From Pelobates cultripes (lineage: Eukaryota; Chordata; Amphibia; Anura; Pelobatidae): a stretch of DNA of 64,000 bases. A program made the translations under genes and the position numbers. Below are positions 53,381 to 64,000 of this stretch, in pieces. Below the pieces are notes generated by a model. It was not told the DNA's origin and ran no database searches. It worked only from the letters and a program-made list of their open reading frames with translations. The stretch lies in contig OW240917.1 in the NCBI GenBank assembly GCA_933207985.1, positions 107,134,486 through 107,198,485 of the forward strand, read 5' to 3'. Each line of letters opens with the position of its first letter. Position 1 is the first letter of the stretch.

Positions 53381-54184
53381 TTAACTGTAGGACTGATCTT
53401 TATAAGATACTACAAGAGCTACTGGAAAATTCCATTTATATCTAATGTTGTTTGCTCTGAGAGTTGCTGTGGTCTCATTAAAATTCCTTCTGATTTGTTG
53501 TGTTGCTGGTGATAAGTCAGGGAATAATTTAGTATTCGTATATTGAGGATCTGTGAAGGGAGATTTCTGAATTGCTTGGATTACCACTGTATCTTCTAAT
53601 GATGAGGTAGAAATATTTTGTGGCTTGTAGAGTGGTTGAAATCTCTCGAAGGGGTAATTACCCAACTGTTGGGATGGTATTACAGATGCAAAAAGGGATA
53701 GTAGATACTGCTCAAGAAGATAGATTGATAGATCCAGGTACTCCTCTTATTTTTATATTGTTTCTTCTGGATCGATTTTCTATATCCATTATTTTATTTT
53801 CAAATTTATTGATTCTTTCGTCTAAAATTGTATTAGATGAAAGTAAATTGTTATGTTTATCTTGCAGTTACTGGGTTAATTGTGTTTGCTCTGTAAATCT
53901 GGTATTTAGCTGGGTAAGCTCCTGCTTGAACGTTGAGATATCCAGATCTTGTTTTATTTTGGTATATAATTTATTTAGAGATTCTTCTAGTATCTGTTGG
54001 GTTATATTTAGAGGAGGAGTTATTTGTATCCTGATATTGCGTTGTATCAAAGGAGAGATTCTTCACGTTGTTCTTTGGAAAGAGATTTCCTATTAGTCTT
54101 ATTCATTTTTGGAGAATAGAAGATACTAATACCTTTGTTTTTTTTCAGAAGTAGTAGTTTTTTCTTTTTCTTTTTTGGGGCCAT
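53381..54184 (-). pseudogene. L1/Tx1-like ORF1 (nucleic-acid-binding protein), frameshifted
   Basis: The start is inferred at ATG 54184-54182 with a strongly basic head (APKKKKKK). The first frame stops after KEQREESLL. The next frame gives ITPPLNITQQILEESLNKLY and TFKQELTQLNTRFTEQ, a heptad-like coiled coil. Then LDERINKFENKIMDIENRSR and NNIKIRGVP mark the RRM-type core, and RRNFNETTATLRANNIRYKW with FPVALVVSYK mark the C-terminal domain. At least two frameshifts and stops make it a pseudogene. L1 ORF1p normally trimerises and coats the LINE RNA. Confidence 0.75.
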
Positions 54185-54189
54185 TTTAT

Positions 54190-54712
54190 CTTTACTCTTC
54201 TTTACTTGATTTTTTATTCCCTTTCCCTTTTCCTTCTCTTTTTCCTTTTTTTCGCCCTTCTTTTTTATTCCCTATTTTTCCCTGTTTCTTTCCCTTTTTT
54301 CTCCCTCTTCCTTTTTCCTTTTATTTTCCTCCTTTTTTATCCTTTCTTTTCTTCTTTCATTTTCTTTTTCCTTTCCCTTACTCTTCTGTTTCTTCTTTTT
54401 TTATCTTTTTTTTACTTCTTTCCTCCTTTTTTCCCCTTGTTTCCATTTTTTTCTCGTATTCTCCTTTTCCCCCTTTTTTATCCTTTCTTTTTCCCCATTC
54501 TCTTTCTTCTTTAGGTTTTAATTATTATAATCTCTTCTATGTGTTTTGTCTTCTTTTCCTTTTAATTTCTTATCTGATCTCTTATATTCCTCTTCTTTCC
54601 AATCAACTTTTTCTTTCTTCCTTCCCTTTTCCTTTATCTTTACTTCCCCTTTCTTTTTTTCCCCTCTTTTCCTTCTCCCTTTTCTTTCTGTATCTTCCCT
54701 TCTAAAAATCTG
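54190..54712. repeat. Polypyrimidine tract, about 520 bp
   Basis: On the plus strand the sequence is almost wholly C and T (TTTCCCTTTTTTCTCCCTCT-like runs), with scattered A or G. In the LINE's own (minus) sense it is a polypurine 5' leader directly before ORF1. Overlapping long frames in both directions are compositional artefacts. Confidence 0.85.
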
Positions 54713-55010
54713 TACCACGGGTGTTCGGTCTCCTCTGAAAAGAAGATGATGTAGCACGTACACTCACTGCCGGAAGTGAGATGCTGAGGTAGTCTATGGG
54801 CAAGACATCGGGCATGCTGAAGTGAGTACCAAAGCTGAATCTGAACCTGAAGCGCAAAGTTCCGAAGGAATTTGGAAGTTGGAAATCACTGAAGTAAAAG
54901 GTAAAGGAAGAAGGCTGGGTGAAGGCGCCTATATATAGGCTGAAAAAAATAAAGCAAACCTGTACACGGCTACACAGAAGCAAGGGTAGAATCGGTGGCA
55001 GCACGGATCT

Positions 55011-58000
55011 ATTGTGACATGGTTAGAGTTTGAGTTTCTGTATAGGTAGCGTTGCAGGTGGGACACAATTTGGCGGTCCCCCTGTTAAGGGCTTCTCACC
55101 AATCAAGTATCACAAGAAGCACAACAGGAAGGAATTATATAAATTATAACTGCTTATATCAGGATTGAGACTCCTTGCACTATATCCTCACCCCTACCTC
55201 ACCCTAACCTTGTTGGAGAATTATACATACATTTGCTGCTGCATTTGTTATATCAAGATTTTTTTTATTTATTTTTTTTCCTTTTTTTGCTGGTGGCTCG
55301 AATAGGCTGCAATACCCTGGATAAAGCCCCAAATAACTGCTATTTGATCTAAAATTCTGATCTACAGAATTCCACTCCTGACCTGCTCTATATTTGGTTT
55401 CTGTTATATTTTTTTATTTATTGTTTTTTTCTTCTCTCCACAAAATTTCCCAAATTAATTTTATTAGAGGCGAGTTGTATAATAATAAGGAAAGACAAAA
55501 GAAAGAAAATAGAAGGGAAGATACTGAAAGAAAAAGGAGAAGGAAAACAAACTGCATATTTTCAATGGACTTTTTTGCATATTATTTTCAATTACGTTGT
55601 AACAACTCTTAAACTGTGTATATTTGTCATTGCTCTCTTCTGAATGCTACAGTGCTATAAATATAGAAAGAAGTATAATGAAGGCTCAATTATCAGACCA
55701 ATTGATAAGAACTATCAAAAATAACATGTTGTGCTGTAAGATCTGAAAATAAAACCTTTCTTCTTTGAGGCTGTGTGTGTCCCAGGAAGGGAAAGTGTGG
55801 CTATCACTGCATAAACAGAGACAAAAGTAATTTAAAGCGGATCTGTTATTTTTAGGATTTGGCCCCCAGCCTCACAATAGAATTCCCAACCCCCTCCCTC
55901 CCAACCCCCACATAACTATTTCAGGTAGCAAGTTACATTTTGCAACATTATGCCAATTCTGCCTGATGTTCTCTCATGTTGCCGCCATCTTTTTGTTACT
56001 TGGATGGCAGTACCGGGAGTTCCACATCCTGCTCTTCATTGGACGTGCATGTTAAATGATGCAAACCCACACAAACTCAAATGGACCTGTGTTAACTCTT
56101 GCAAGAGTCAACACAAAGTGTCAGTTTCACACTGCTCCCAGAAGTGACAAAACACTGGATGGAGGTGAGTACAGACAATGACAGAGTTGACAAAGGCTGT
56201 GGACAAATCCACTTAAAACTCCTAAATGGCAGAGAATTGACCAGTGAGACTGCAGGGGCATGATGTACACACCAAAACTGCTTCATTAGGCTACAGTTGC
56301 TTTGGCGATGAGAGTATCAATGTATTATATATATAAATCCATATATTATGTTTAGGAAATATTCCCAATCTAAATAGTTTAGTTGAGGTACTTTAGAAAT
56401 GAGGAGTTATTATGTGTTTCTTAATTTGCAGTTATTCGGTTAGATATGCATTTTTACTGGTATAAGTGAGTTACCAAAGTTTCTTTCTTTTTTTTTAGTG
56501 GACCCCGGGGTGCTTTTAAGATGTTTTCCCTTGTAAAAATGCAAATGAATAACTATAAAAGGGCAGACTGCAAAATAAAAGTTACCCAACTGTGGCATTA
56601 GCATATCCAATTCTCAGCACAGTTCCAATGTAAATAATATATTTTTCCATCTATGTTGTCACATTATTTTGTAGAAAAACAGTTTGAAAGACTTGCTATA
56701 ACCATAATTCTAATATATCTTGTATTCACATTTAAATATTGGATAAACAAAATTACAAAACAGTCACATTGTTATTTGCTCCCTGAGTTTTGAGGCAGAT
56801 TAAGGAATATTTAATTCTACTAGACCATCTCTGATAAAAGTGAAAAATAAGACTTTGGTTTATAAAATCTTACATTTCTTCATATTAAGTTTGCTGTGTG
56901 CTTTATCTGTATTTTACAGTGTTAAAGGAACACTTGACGCTCTTAACCATTGTGTCATAGTGAAGTAGTCATGGTGCAAAGACCCTGTTCTTGCAGCCTT
57001 TCTTTTTAAAAACGGTTAATACCAAAAAGTAATGCCTATTGTTTTCCTCTGTGTACATAGGCAACCAGAGTTGTCAATCACACAGGTGGAATACTCTCTT
57101 TGTGGCTGTCAATATTAGTTTTGTTCAACCTTTATGTTTGGTGTCGGCACACACAGTGTGCTAGCCCACATGTCTTTTGCAGCTTTTATATTAGACATTA
57201 GCACGCACAACATGCTACCCAACATGCATTGTCCGAGCTGTGTTATATACATTGTGTAAAAGTCGTGGCACACAATTTAGCCCTTTCACTCCCTGATAAA
57301 GAAAAAACTAAAATTAGTTCTGATTCCTCACCTGTGCCCTACCTAGATGCAGAGGCCAGAGAAAAAAAAAGTCATTCTATTGGAAATTTATGTGCCATCA
57401 AATTAGGTGCAAAAACGTTGCCAACCCTTGCTCCACAACATAATACTTATACCAATGTGTCTTTAAATTAAAATAAATTTGTTTAGAAATCAGTCTGCAT
57501 AAATAAGACACATTGTTCTTGTTCAAAATTACATTTTAGTTCCATAAATTGTCATTAGTAAGCCACTTAAAATTGCTAAGAATAGCTCTGTCCCTGGCCA
57601 TAGCACTATTCAAACTCCTAAACCTAAATTGGCCCTCTTTGTCAATTTCAATTGTTGGAATGTATGTAATAGCATTTTATAGCATCCACAATTTTATTGG
57701 AAACAAAAGTACACATGAGCTAATACAGATCCGTGTACTAATACAAACCCAAAACCTTAAAAAAAACATCCATATCTATGAGAAGTTTTTGACTGGAGAC
57801 TTATTCATAATGCTTCATAATGATATTCAGCACTAACAAGGAAAAAAATGGGTGGGTGTTTATTAGCTGCAGATGCCATTTCTGCAGCTAACGAAAGTTA
57901 AAGAAAACCTCCACTGGAAAAAACACTATTTAGTAGACCCCCAAAGAAAACCTGCTTGGATGTATTATCTTCGGGGTATATCTAAAAACATCTTGTGAAT

Positions 58001-61000
58001 GCTGCATATCAATTGTCTTAACAGATGACAAACATTTCGTATAGGTGTGTTTCTGTGATTCAGTGTTGCCAAATGTATTACAGGGAGTAGAAATGTACCC
58101 TTGGCAAGTGGAAATTCAGTTCAGACATTAGCATTTATTGTAGCAGTAGCACCAGGGTTGATAAGGCATCAACTCTTAAATAGTTTACTTAATAATTACA
58201 CATTTATCTATATATTGTGCTATGGTAGCAAGTGTATAACTAAAATATTACTCCCATCTTATTAATTCTGACTTCCATTGTGTGAATTAGTGCAAGTATG
58301 GATTCCACATGTGGACTCATATGCTAGCATTATCCGATGCAGCAAGAGTCATTGGGGGCAGTAGGGTGGCTGTGCATGTTGCTGCCCTGTCCATTCCAAA
58401 CCATCACATTACATACAGTAGCAAAAAAAACCATTTAGACCAGGGTAGTAGCATTGGACATAACATTCCGAGCCCTTTATTTAACACCAATCAGATAATA
58501 GCAATGTCAAAAATAACATGATGAAACCTACACTGTGAAGTAGAATTATTTCATGTTGCAAACTTGCACTACAAAAAGTGAATTCCCACATGAGAAATTA
58601 ACATGAAGACTGATATAATGACGCCTGTATTATACATACACATTTGATTACGAACTCTCTTGTAAATTGTTCTCTCTCCCATCAAATGTGTCTGGTTGTT
58701 AAATCTTACATTAAGGGAAAGTGCTAAATGCTAAATTGCTATCCCTGAAGACTGATCTTTTGTGCTTGTTCTGTATAAATTGCAATTAATTTCTCTGTTA
58801 ACAGAATTTATTTATTTATTAATGGTTTTTGCAGTTTTAAACTTCAAAACTTTAATGTCACTTTAGTGTCTAATACATAGAAAGGATACATCTGGAATAG
58901 ATTAAATAGATGGATAAATGTGACTTCTTTGATGTGCATGGGAAAGAAACAAGTTTTCATGATTTAGTATGGTAAACAATGAACAACATACATTAGTATA
59001 AGGGAGCAGAATATAGATGGGAAATATGGTGACAGACAAATATGGTGACAGAATATAAATGGCAAATATGGTGACAGATCTTACATACTGCATTAAACTG
59101 GAGTAAAAGCCATTTGGAGATGCTATGTGACTGCCTTTTTGGAGATGCTATGTGACTGCAGCTATTAATTTTTCTTTTAGTAACTAAATTGAAATTGGAA
59201 ACATGTGAGCGCATTGTAGCAGACAAATGACTTGAAATGTTTAGCTACACACCAGTTAGAAGTTTGTATAATGACCTTGATTTAATACAATACTGTTAGA
59301 AAATCTTTCCAAATGATTTATCTACAGAAGTCACTAATGAAGCATATGAAAAGTTTGTAGGTAAATCATTTGAAATGTTTTCTAGCAGTAGTGAATCATT
59401 TAAAAATCTTATTCAATTGAGGCTATTATATGACGTCTCTACAAAACTCCATCTTCTGTGAATAAGCTAGATAAGTAAGTGTAATTCTCTTTTTATCCAT
59501 GAAAATTAGAAATTTTCTAAACCTCATACACCATCGTTATCAAATGTTAGCCCCCCACCAGATAGTTTGGACTATTCATATTATACTTTGACAGCTCTGG
59601 GACTACAGAATATTACAAGGGATGTAGTCCAATAGCCACTAAGACCTGCGTAATTAAATATTTTATTGTAACATTGGTAGGTCCCTCTTCACCTCTATCA
59701 TTCCCGTATGTCAAAACTGTTTTTTAGAATTTGTTTTGTTTTAACTATTGTACAGCACTACATAACTAACTGTAATTTTAATTGTTGTGTTATCCACCCA
59801 GAGGGTTAAGAAATACATTCAGATAATAATATAATCTTTTGGACTTTATGCTTAATATATGCACCCAGAGTGTTAAAAAACAATGTGTTTAATAAAGTAA
59901 TGATGTGGGACTCAATGTTCATTTATCTTTGAATAATTCACTTAAAAGGTTAAATAATTAATGCAAATGGATGTTGGCGTAGTGATGGATGTTGGCGTTT
60001 GAGGTTTAAGTTAATTTAACTTTTTTTTATGGTCAATTCTAATATCAAAAAAATTTAAAACATAAACAGTTAGGACAGCAAATATCAACATCTACCGATT
60101 GACAAAGATAGTATATGACTAGAGTTGCAGTCAGCAAAAAGCAAGAACCAAGGAGTTCCCGGAGCTTACACAAACACATAACAAGATTCTAGAGGAGGAA
60201 ATCTAGAATTGTAAATTTTGTCAATTAAGGATTCATGTCACTGCTTGGCTTCTAAGAAAAGTGGGACGTGTACAAAGTCCCATGTTTAGCTTGGTGTACA
60301 GTGCTTGGAGGCAATGACACAGTCAACACGAATATGAAAAAGAATATGTGATTTGTTTCCACACCACCAGATATAAACATAAAGGCTAATTTTAAAAGAA
60401 AAGAAATAATGCAATATGACAGACATGAGCTGATGTGGCAGTATGGGTTGCAGTATCGACTGGTAAGGACATTTTCTCCCCAGTAATAAACATATCTTGT
60501 AGAGTGTTTTACCGCTAATAACAGGCATACATCTCAAAGTAATAGAAGGACCCTAACATGCTAAATTGAACTCACAGTTACCATTAAAAAATTGAGAATC
60601 AGGACATGAGTAGACCTAGGAATAGAATTAAGGGTAAAGAATGCACAAATGTTAAGAAATATGCATATTTTGTATCATATCCTAAAAATTTTGTGTATTT
60701 ATTTTGAGTTAATTAATAGTTAGCCATAATACTACAATTTTATTTAATGTATAAGTTATAGAACATCAATTATGAGTTTTATGGAACCATATTGTTTAAT
60801 TAATATATTTGTGATATGTAGTAGAAAGGACATTGATGCACAAACAAACGTGAGCTATGTATGTCAGAGATTCACGGGAAGCTTTTTTTTTTCTATTGGG
60901 TATTTTAAATCAGTTTGTGGCTCTCTTTTTCTGAGACTGATCCCTGAGGGTTTTGAAAAACAGAAATCATCGTCATATTGTAATTACATACAAAATCATT

Positions 61001-64000
61001 CCATTGTCCTGTCATTTTTAGTTGTTGTTTCTATGCTACGCATGTCTATTTGCGCTACATGTAACTCCATTATGGAATTGATGGGAAACAAAGTTTTTTT
61101 GCACATCTGATCTGATCTGATACAGGCTTATAATTTAGCACTAGACAGCAGAACGTAAAAATGCCAAAGATACTTCTATAGGAGCAACCACAATAGCATG
61201 TGCTCCAATATACACATAAAAACAAAAACAAAACAGACCAAAAGTATTTGATCTTGCTAAACAAGAATTAAATTAAAAAGAGAGCAAGGTGATCATAGAG
61301 AGTATCCTTAAAGAACATGCTTCTAAAAATCCAAAATCTATAAAGGACACAAAGTTTAGACAGCCACAACAGAAGTATATCTTCCTAGAAAAGTAAAATT
61401 ATAATAAATGGTTACATGGAACTCAAATTTTGAGTACTTTTCCGATCAATATTAATGGCATATGGTCCTGGTGCAAGATATGTATGGTGGTAGAATTGTC
61501 ACTTTTAACACTTTCTATATTCACTCAAACGATATGAAAAGACAAGAAAAAAAATTAAAAGCAAAATGCAATTATCTGGAATATAATGGTACTGCCCAAA
61601 ATTAAATGTTCATATTTCTTGGGCAGCATACTTACATCCCAGATAATACAGCAGCAATAGTTTCTTATAAACAAAAAACTTAAAAAATGGGTTGGAGTAA
61701 ACCTTTATCAGTACAACAAAATCACTGTTCATGGGTAAAAAAAAAAAAAAAACATTTGCCCATCCCAACAAGTAGGCATTTGAAACACTAGTTAAAATAC
61801 AATTGAAATTACAGCACAACAAAAATTAAAACGTTTTGGACAACCAAACAAATACCGAGAGAACTTGCACAATTCTAATAGACCCTCTTATGAAGCCATT
61901 AATATATGCCTTTTCCACACCATAGCTAAGCATTAATATGTGGTAAATCGCTAATAAAAAGACTTCTCTTCAAGCCATATTCTATTTAAAAACAGCAATC
62001 ATTTAAATTATTTTTTGTAAAAAAAAAAAAGCAAATAAAAAAAAGGAAATAGTTGTACTGTAAAAATGGCACAATATTCTGGTAAAGGGGGTATTTTTTA
62101 TCCATAGAGTCATCAGATACAGTAATTTATAATTATTCATAAGACTTGTGCACCATGAAAACAATTTGTTTCATCTGAAAAAATTTCTTTTTTCAGAAAA
62201 GCAGATTCTTGTGCATGTGATTGTTCGGTTCATCAGAATGTTGTCCACAATTCAGATGAACCAAAAGGGCATGAAAATGGGCCAATCAGTGTACTGCAAA
62301 ATATATATAAATATAATTTATTTTTCGGTACATTTTCCCACCTTTTGGTTCACACATCAAGTGAGAAAATGTAACCGATAGAGGGATAAAGCAAAGGAAC
62401 AGTAATAAATCTATGTTTATAAATATTTATAAGATATATAATACATAAATATATATAGTTTTTTTTAACTACTCTTTTTTTTCCCCCTATTGTTCACTTC
62501 TCACTTGATCTGTGAATTAAATCAAAATCAAGTGGCTGTCCACATATTTTACTATTAAACATCCCTTTTTTGGGCACGATGGATGGGACTCCAAATCAAA
62601 TGAACATGTTCATCCATTACACAAGTTGCTTGCTTCATGCTTAATCTATATGGCAGATCAGGAATCGGAAATTAGACGAATACCCAGTCACCTCAAATTC
62701 CTATCAATTGCTGTTTGTCACAAAAAAAAATCTCTACATCTATTATGTAAACATAAATTCATGGCAAAAGTGCTTGTTCTATGGAAAGTCTATTATTGTC
62801 AAGGACCCCAACCATAACACATTCTATGAAGACTGGAAGAACACTATAAAGATGGGGCCATGGAAAAAAGCAACAATACCATAAGGAGAGAACTCTGCTT
62901 TCAAATGCTGAACAAAGCTATTTAGTTTATGTGATTCCAAGCTACTGGCACTTTTTGTACAAATGCATAATATAGATCAATTACTTCAAAAATATTCAGG
63001 CTTTTTATTAACAGGAATATTCACTAAAGTGAATTTCTAATTTAAGGACAAAATAGATGAATTGGGAATTGATTGTCAAATTCAGTTATACTTGCAATTC
63101 TGCAGTATCGGTGTTAAATTCTCATTTAGTGTAAATCTCTCATCTCTGTAAATGTAGTAGTGCAAAGAATTATGTCATAGCCATTCGCTTCCTAATCACA
63201 CATTAAAATGTCAAGTGATTTATTTGAAAATGGTCTTATAGATGTCCCAGTAATCTGGTTCTATAACTAGATCTTCTAGTTTTATATCATTATATACATA
63301 AGATTAAAATTACCCAATAACTATAAAGTAACAATTATCTGTCGCCAAAAGCATCAACATCAACAGACGTAGTCCACCTCCCATCACCTGAAAACATTAT
63401 TTTACATTATTTTCATTTGCACATGTATTGCACAAAAACTATTTTAGCAATATTGTGTATATATTTAGTGAAAATAAAAAATAAATTAAGAGTCAGTAAA
63501 TCTAAATAGTTCTAATAGTACATATACATAATTCTATGTGAATAAGTATGTGTAAGTGTCTTGTAAATCCAACTAGTTTGAAACAATGTTAGAAATGAAA
63601 AAATATAGCAAAAAAGAATTTAAGGATTTGTTAAGATTAGTGTACGGACCCACCGATATTGGGATACTTTAAAAGTAGTGGGGCTTAACCACAGTATGGC
63701 CGTATGGTATGACTAAATCATTTTAAGAAGCCTTGTAAGATTTGAAACTGAACTTTTATTTTTTATTTTGTGTGTGCTGTTCCTTAATTGAGTATTGTGC
63801 ATTAAAAAATATGAAGGTTGCATTGTAAATGGGAAAGATATTTAAACTAGCTGTTTTGTACAGATTATTCCTGGAAGGTGCTGAGCTGAGACTAATGGGA
63901 GCAATGAATAATGACTCTCCATGCTACGTTTACAGAATTATTCTGTGCAAAGCATTGTTTTCAAATATTTACTGCCATGCTAAATTAACATGCTTAATTT
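55011..64000. other. Intron 6, remainder: AT-rich, no gene recognised
   Basis: I looked for the preceding GRIA2 exon (ending in an HTTTIK-type sequence) on the minus strand and did not find it. Weak MITE-like ends are visible at 55838 (AAAGCGGATCTGTTATTTTT) and 56925 (TTAAAGGAACACTTGACGCT). A small local duplication TTTGGAGATGCTATGTGACT occurs twice at 59113-59158. No RNA gene or protein domain is supported. Confidence 0.5.

Larger units (their letters stand above)
49430..55010 (-). mobile_element. L1/Tx1-like LINE, disrupted; hosts a CR1 insertion
   Basis: Minus sense, right to left. A purine-rich 5' region (54712-54190) is followed by ORF1 from ATG at 54184 (APKKKKKK) with a coiled-coil-like stretch and the ORF1 RNA-binding motif ENRSRRNNIKIRGVP near 53790. 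Then comes the ORF1 C-terminal RRNFNETTATLRANNIRYKW. ORF2 endonuclease is at 52680-52198 (SWNIQGLN, IQETHWIT, IIGGDFNCV) and on to DYTYFSHIHQTYPHIDFFF. The EN-RT linker is at 51978-51566. The C-terminal CWRCKKEIGRIFHIWYSCD is at about 49830. There is no room for the RT core, so it is deleted. Several frameshifts and stops are visible. Confidence 0.82.

Noticed and set aside
54175..54705. 176-residue plus-strand frame rich in Phe, Ser, Leu and Pro
   Set aside because: It is the translation of a polypyrimidine tract, open in several frames at once. No domain, and it is antisense to the LINE.
63330..63400. Possible upstream GRIA2 exon after a CAG on the minus strand near 63390
   Set aside because: The translation (GDGRWTTSVDVDAF) does not resemble any AMPA-receptor segment; likely chance or old repeat.

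Overview
The window is vertebrate genomic DNA, most likely from an amphibian (probably a frog). It is AT-rich and intron-dominated. Its one recognisable host gene is GRIA2, the GluA2 subunit of AMPA-type glutamate receptors, read on the minus strand. Frog origin is inferred from the mix of repeats: L2 with (AAT)n tails, CR1, L1/Tx1-like LINEs, hAT-like and TTAA-flanked MITEs, and LTR elements. The species cannot be named from sequence alone.

Seven consecutive GRIA2 exons are visible. From 5' to 3' of the gene (right to left) they are 46510-46677, 46283-46387, 45282-45392, 35614-35820, 27045-27415, 14920-15118 and 225-472. By length, phase and content they match exons 7-13 of the mammalian gene. 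All have consensus splice sites and open, in-phase junctions. They encode the end of the amino-terminal domain, ligand-binding half S1, M1, the pore loop, M3 and most of S2. Exons 1-6 lie beyond the right edge; the flip/flop exons, M4 and the C-tail lie beyond the left edge.

Both classic ADAR editing systems of GluA2 can be read from the sequence. The Q/R site is a genomic CAG at 27068-27070. A perfect 10-base complement in the downstream intron (26762-26771) is its candidate exon-complementary sequence (ECS). The R/G site is an adenosine at 226, two bases before the exon 13 splice donor. It sits in a hairpin (165-232) that closely matches the mammalian one as I recall it and has a GCUCA-containing loop.

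The introns hold nested mobile elements. Intron 12 (473-14919) has L1-like fragments and a GATA microsatellite. Intron 11 (15119-27044) has a 5'-truncated CR1, a CR1-like fragment, two hAT-like MITEs with 8-bp target duplications, an L2 tail and a 574-bp solo LTR. Intron 10 (27416-35613) has a long inverted repeat near exon 11 and an L2 copy. That L2 is broken by a gag-only LTR retrotransposon and by an 834-bp MITE. Intron 9 (35821-45281) has a 1.8-kb terminal-inverted-repeat element with a minisatellite core, another L2 and a 69-bp tandem duplication. Intron 6 (46678-64000) has a 350-bp hAT-like palindrome with 12-bp repeats and a broken L1/Tx1-like LINE. That LINE contains a second CR1 and a long polypyrimidine tract. 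From about 55 kb to the end I see only AT-rich intron with weak MITE-like pieces.

I found no bacterial-type system, CRISPR array, tRNA or rRNA. The most striking items are the two editing structures, the gag-only LTR element with 16-residue repeats, and the palindromic MITEs inside the same pre-mRNA.
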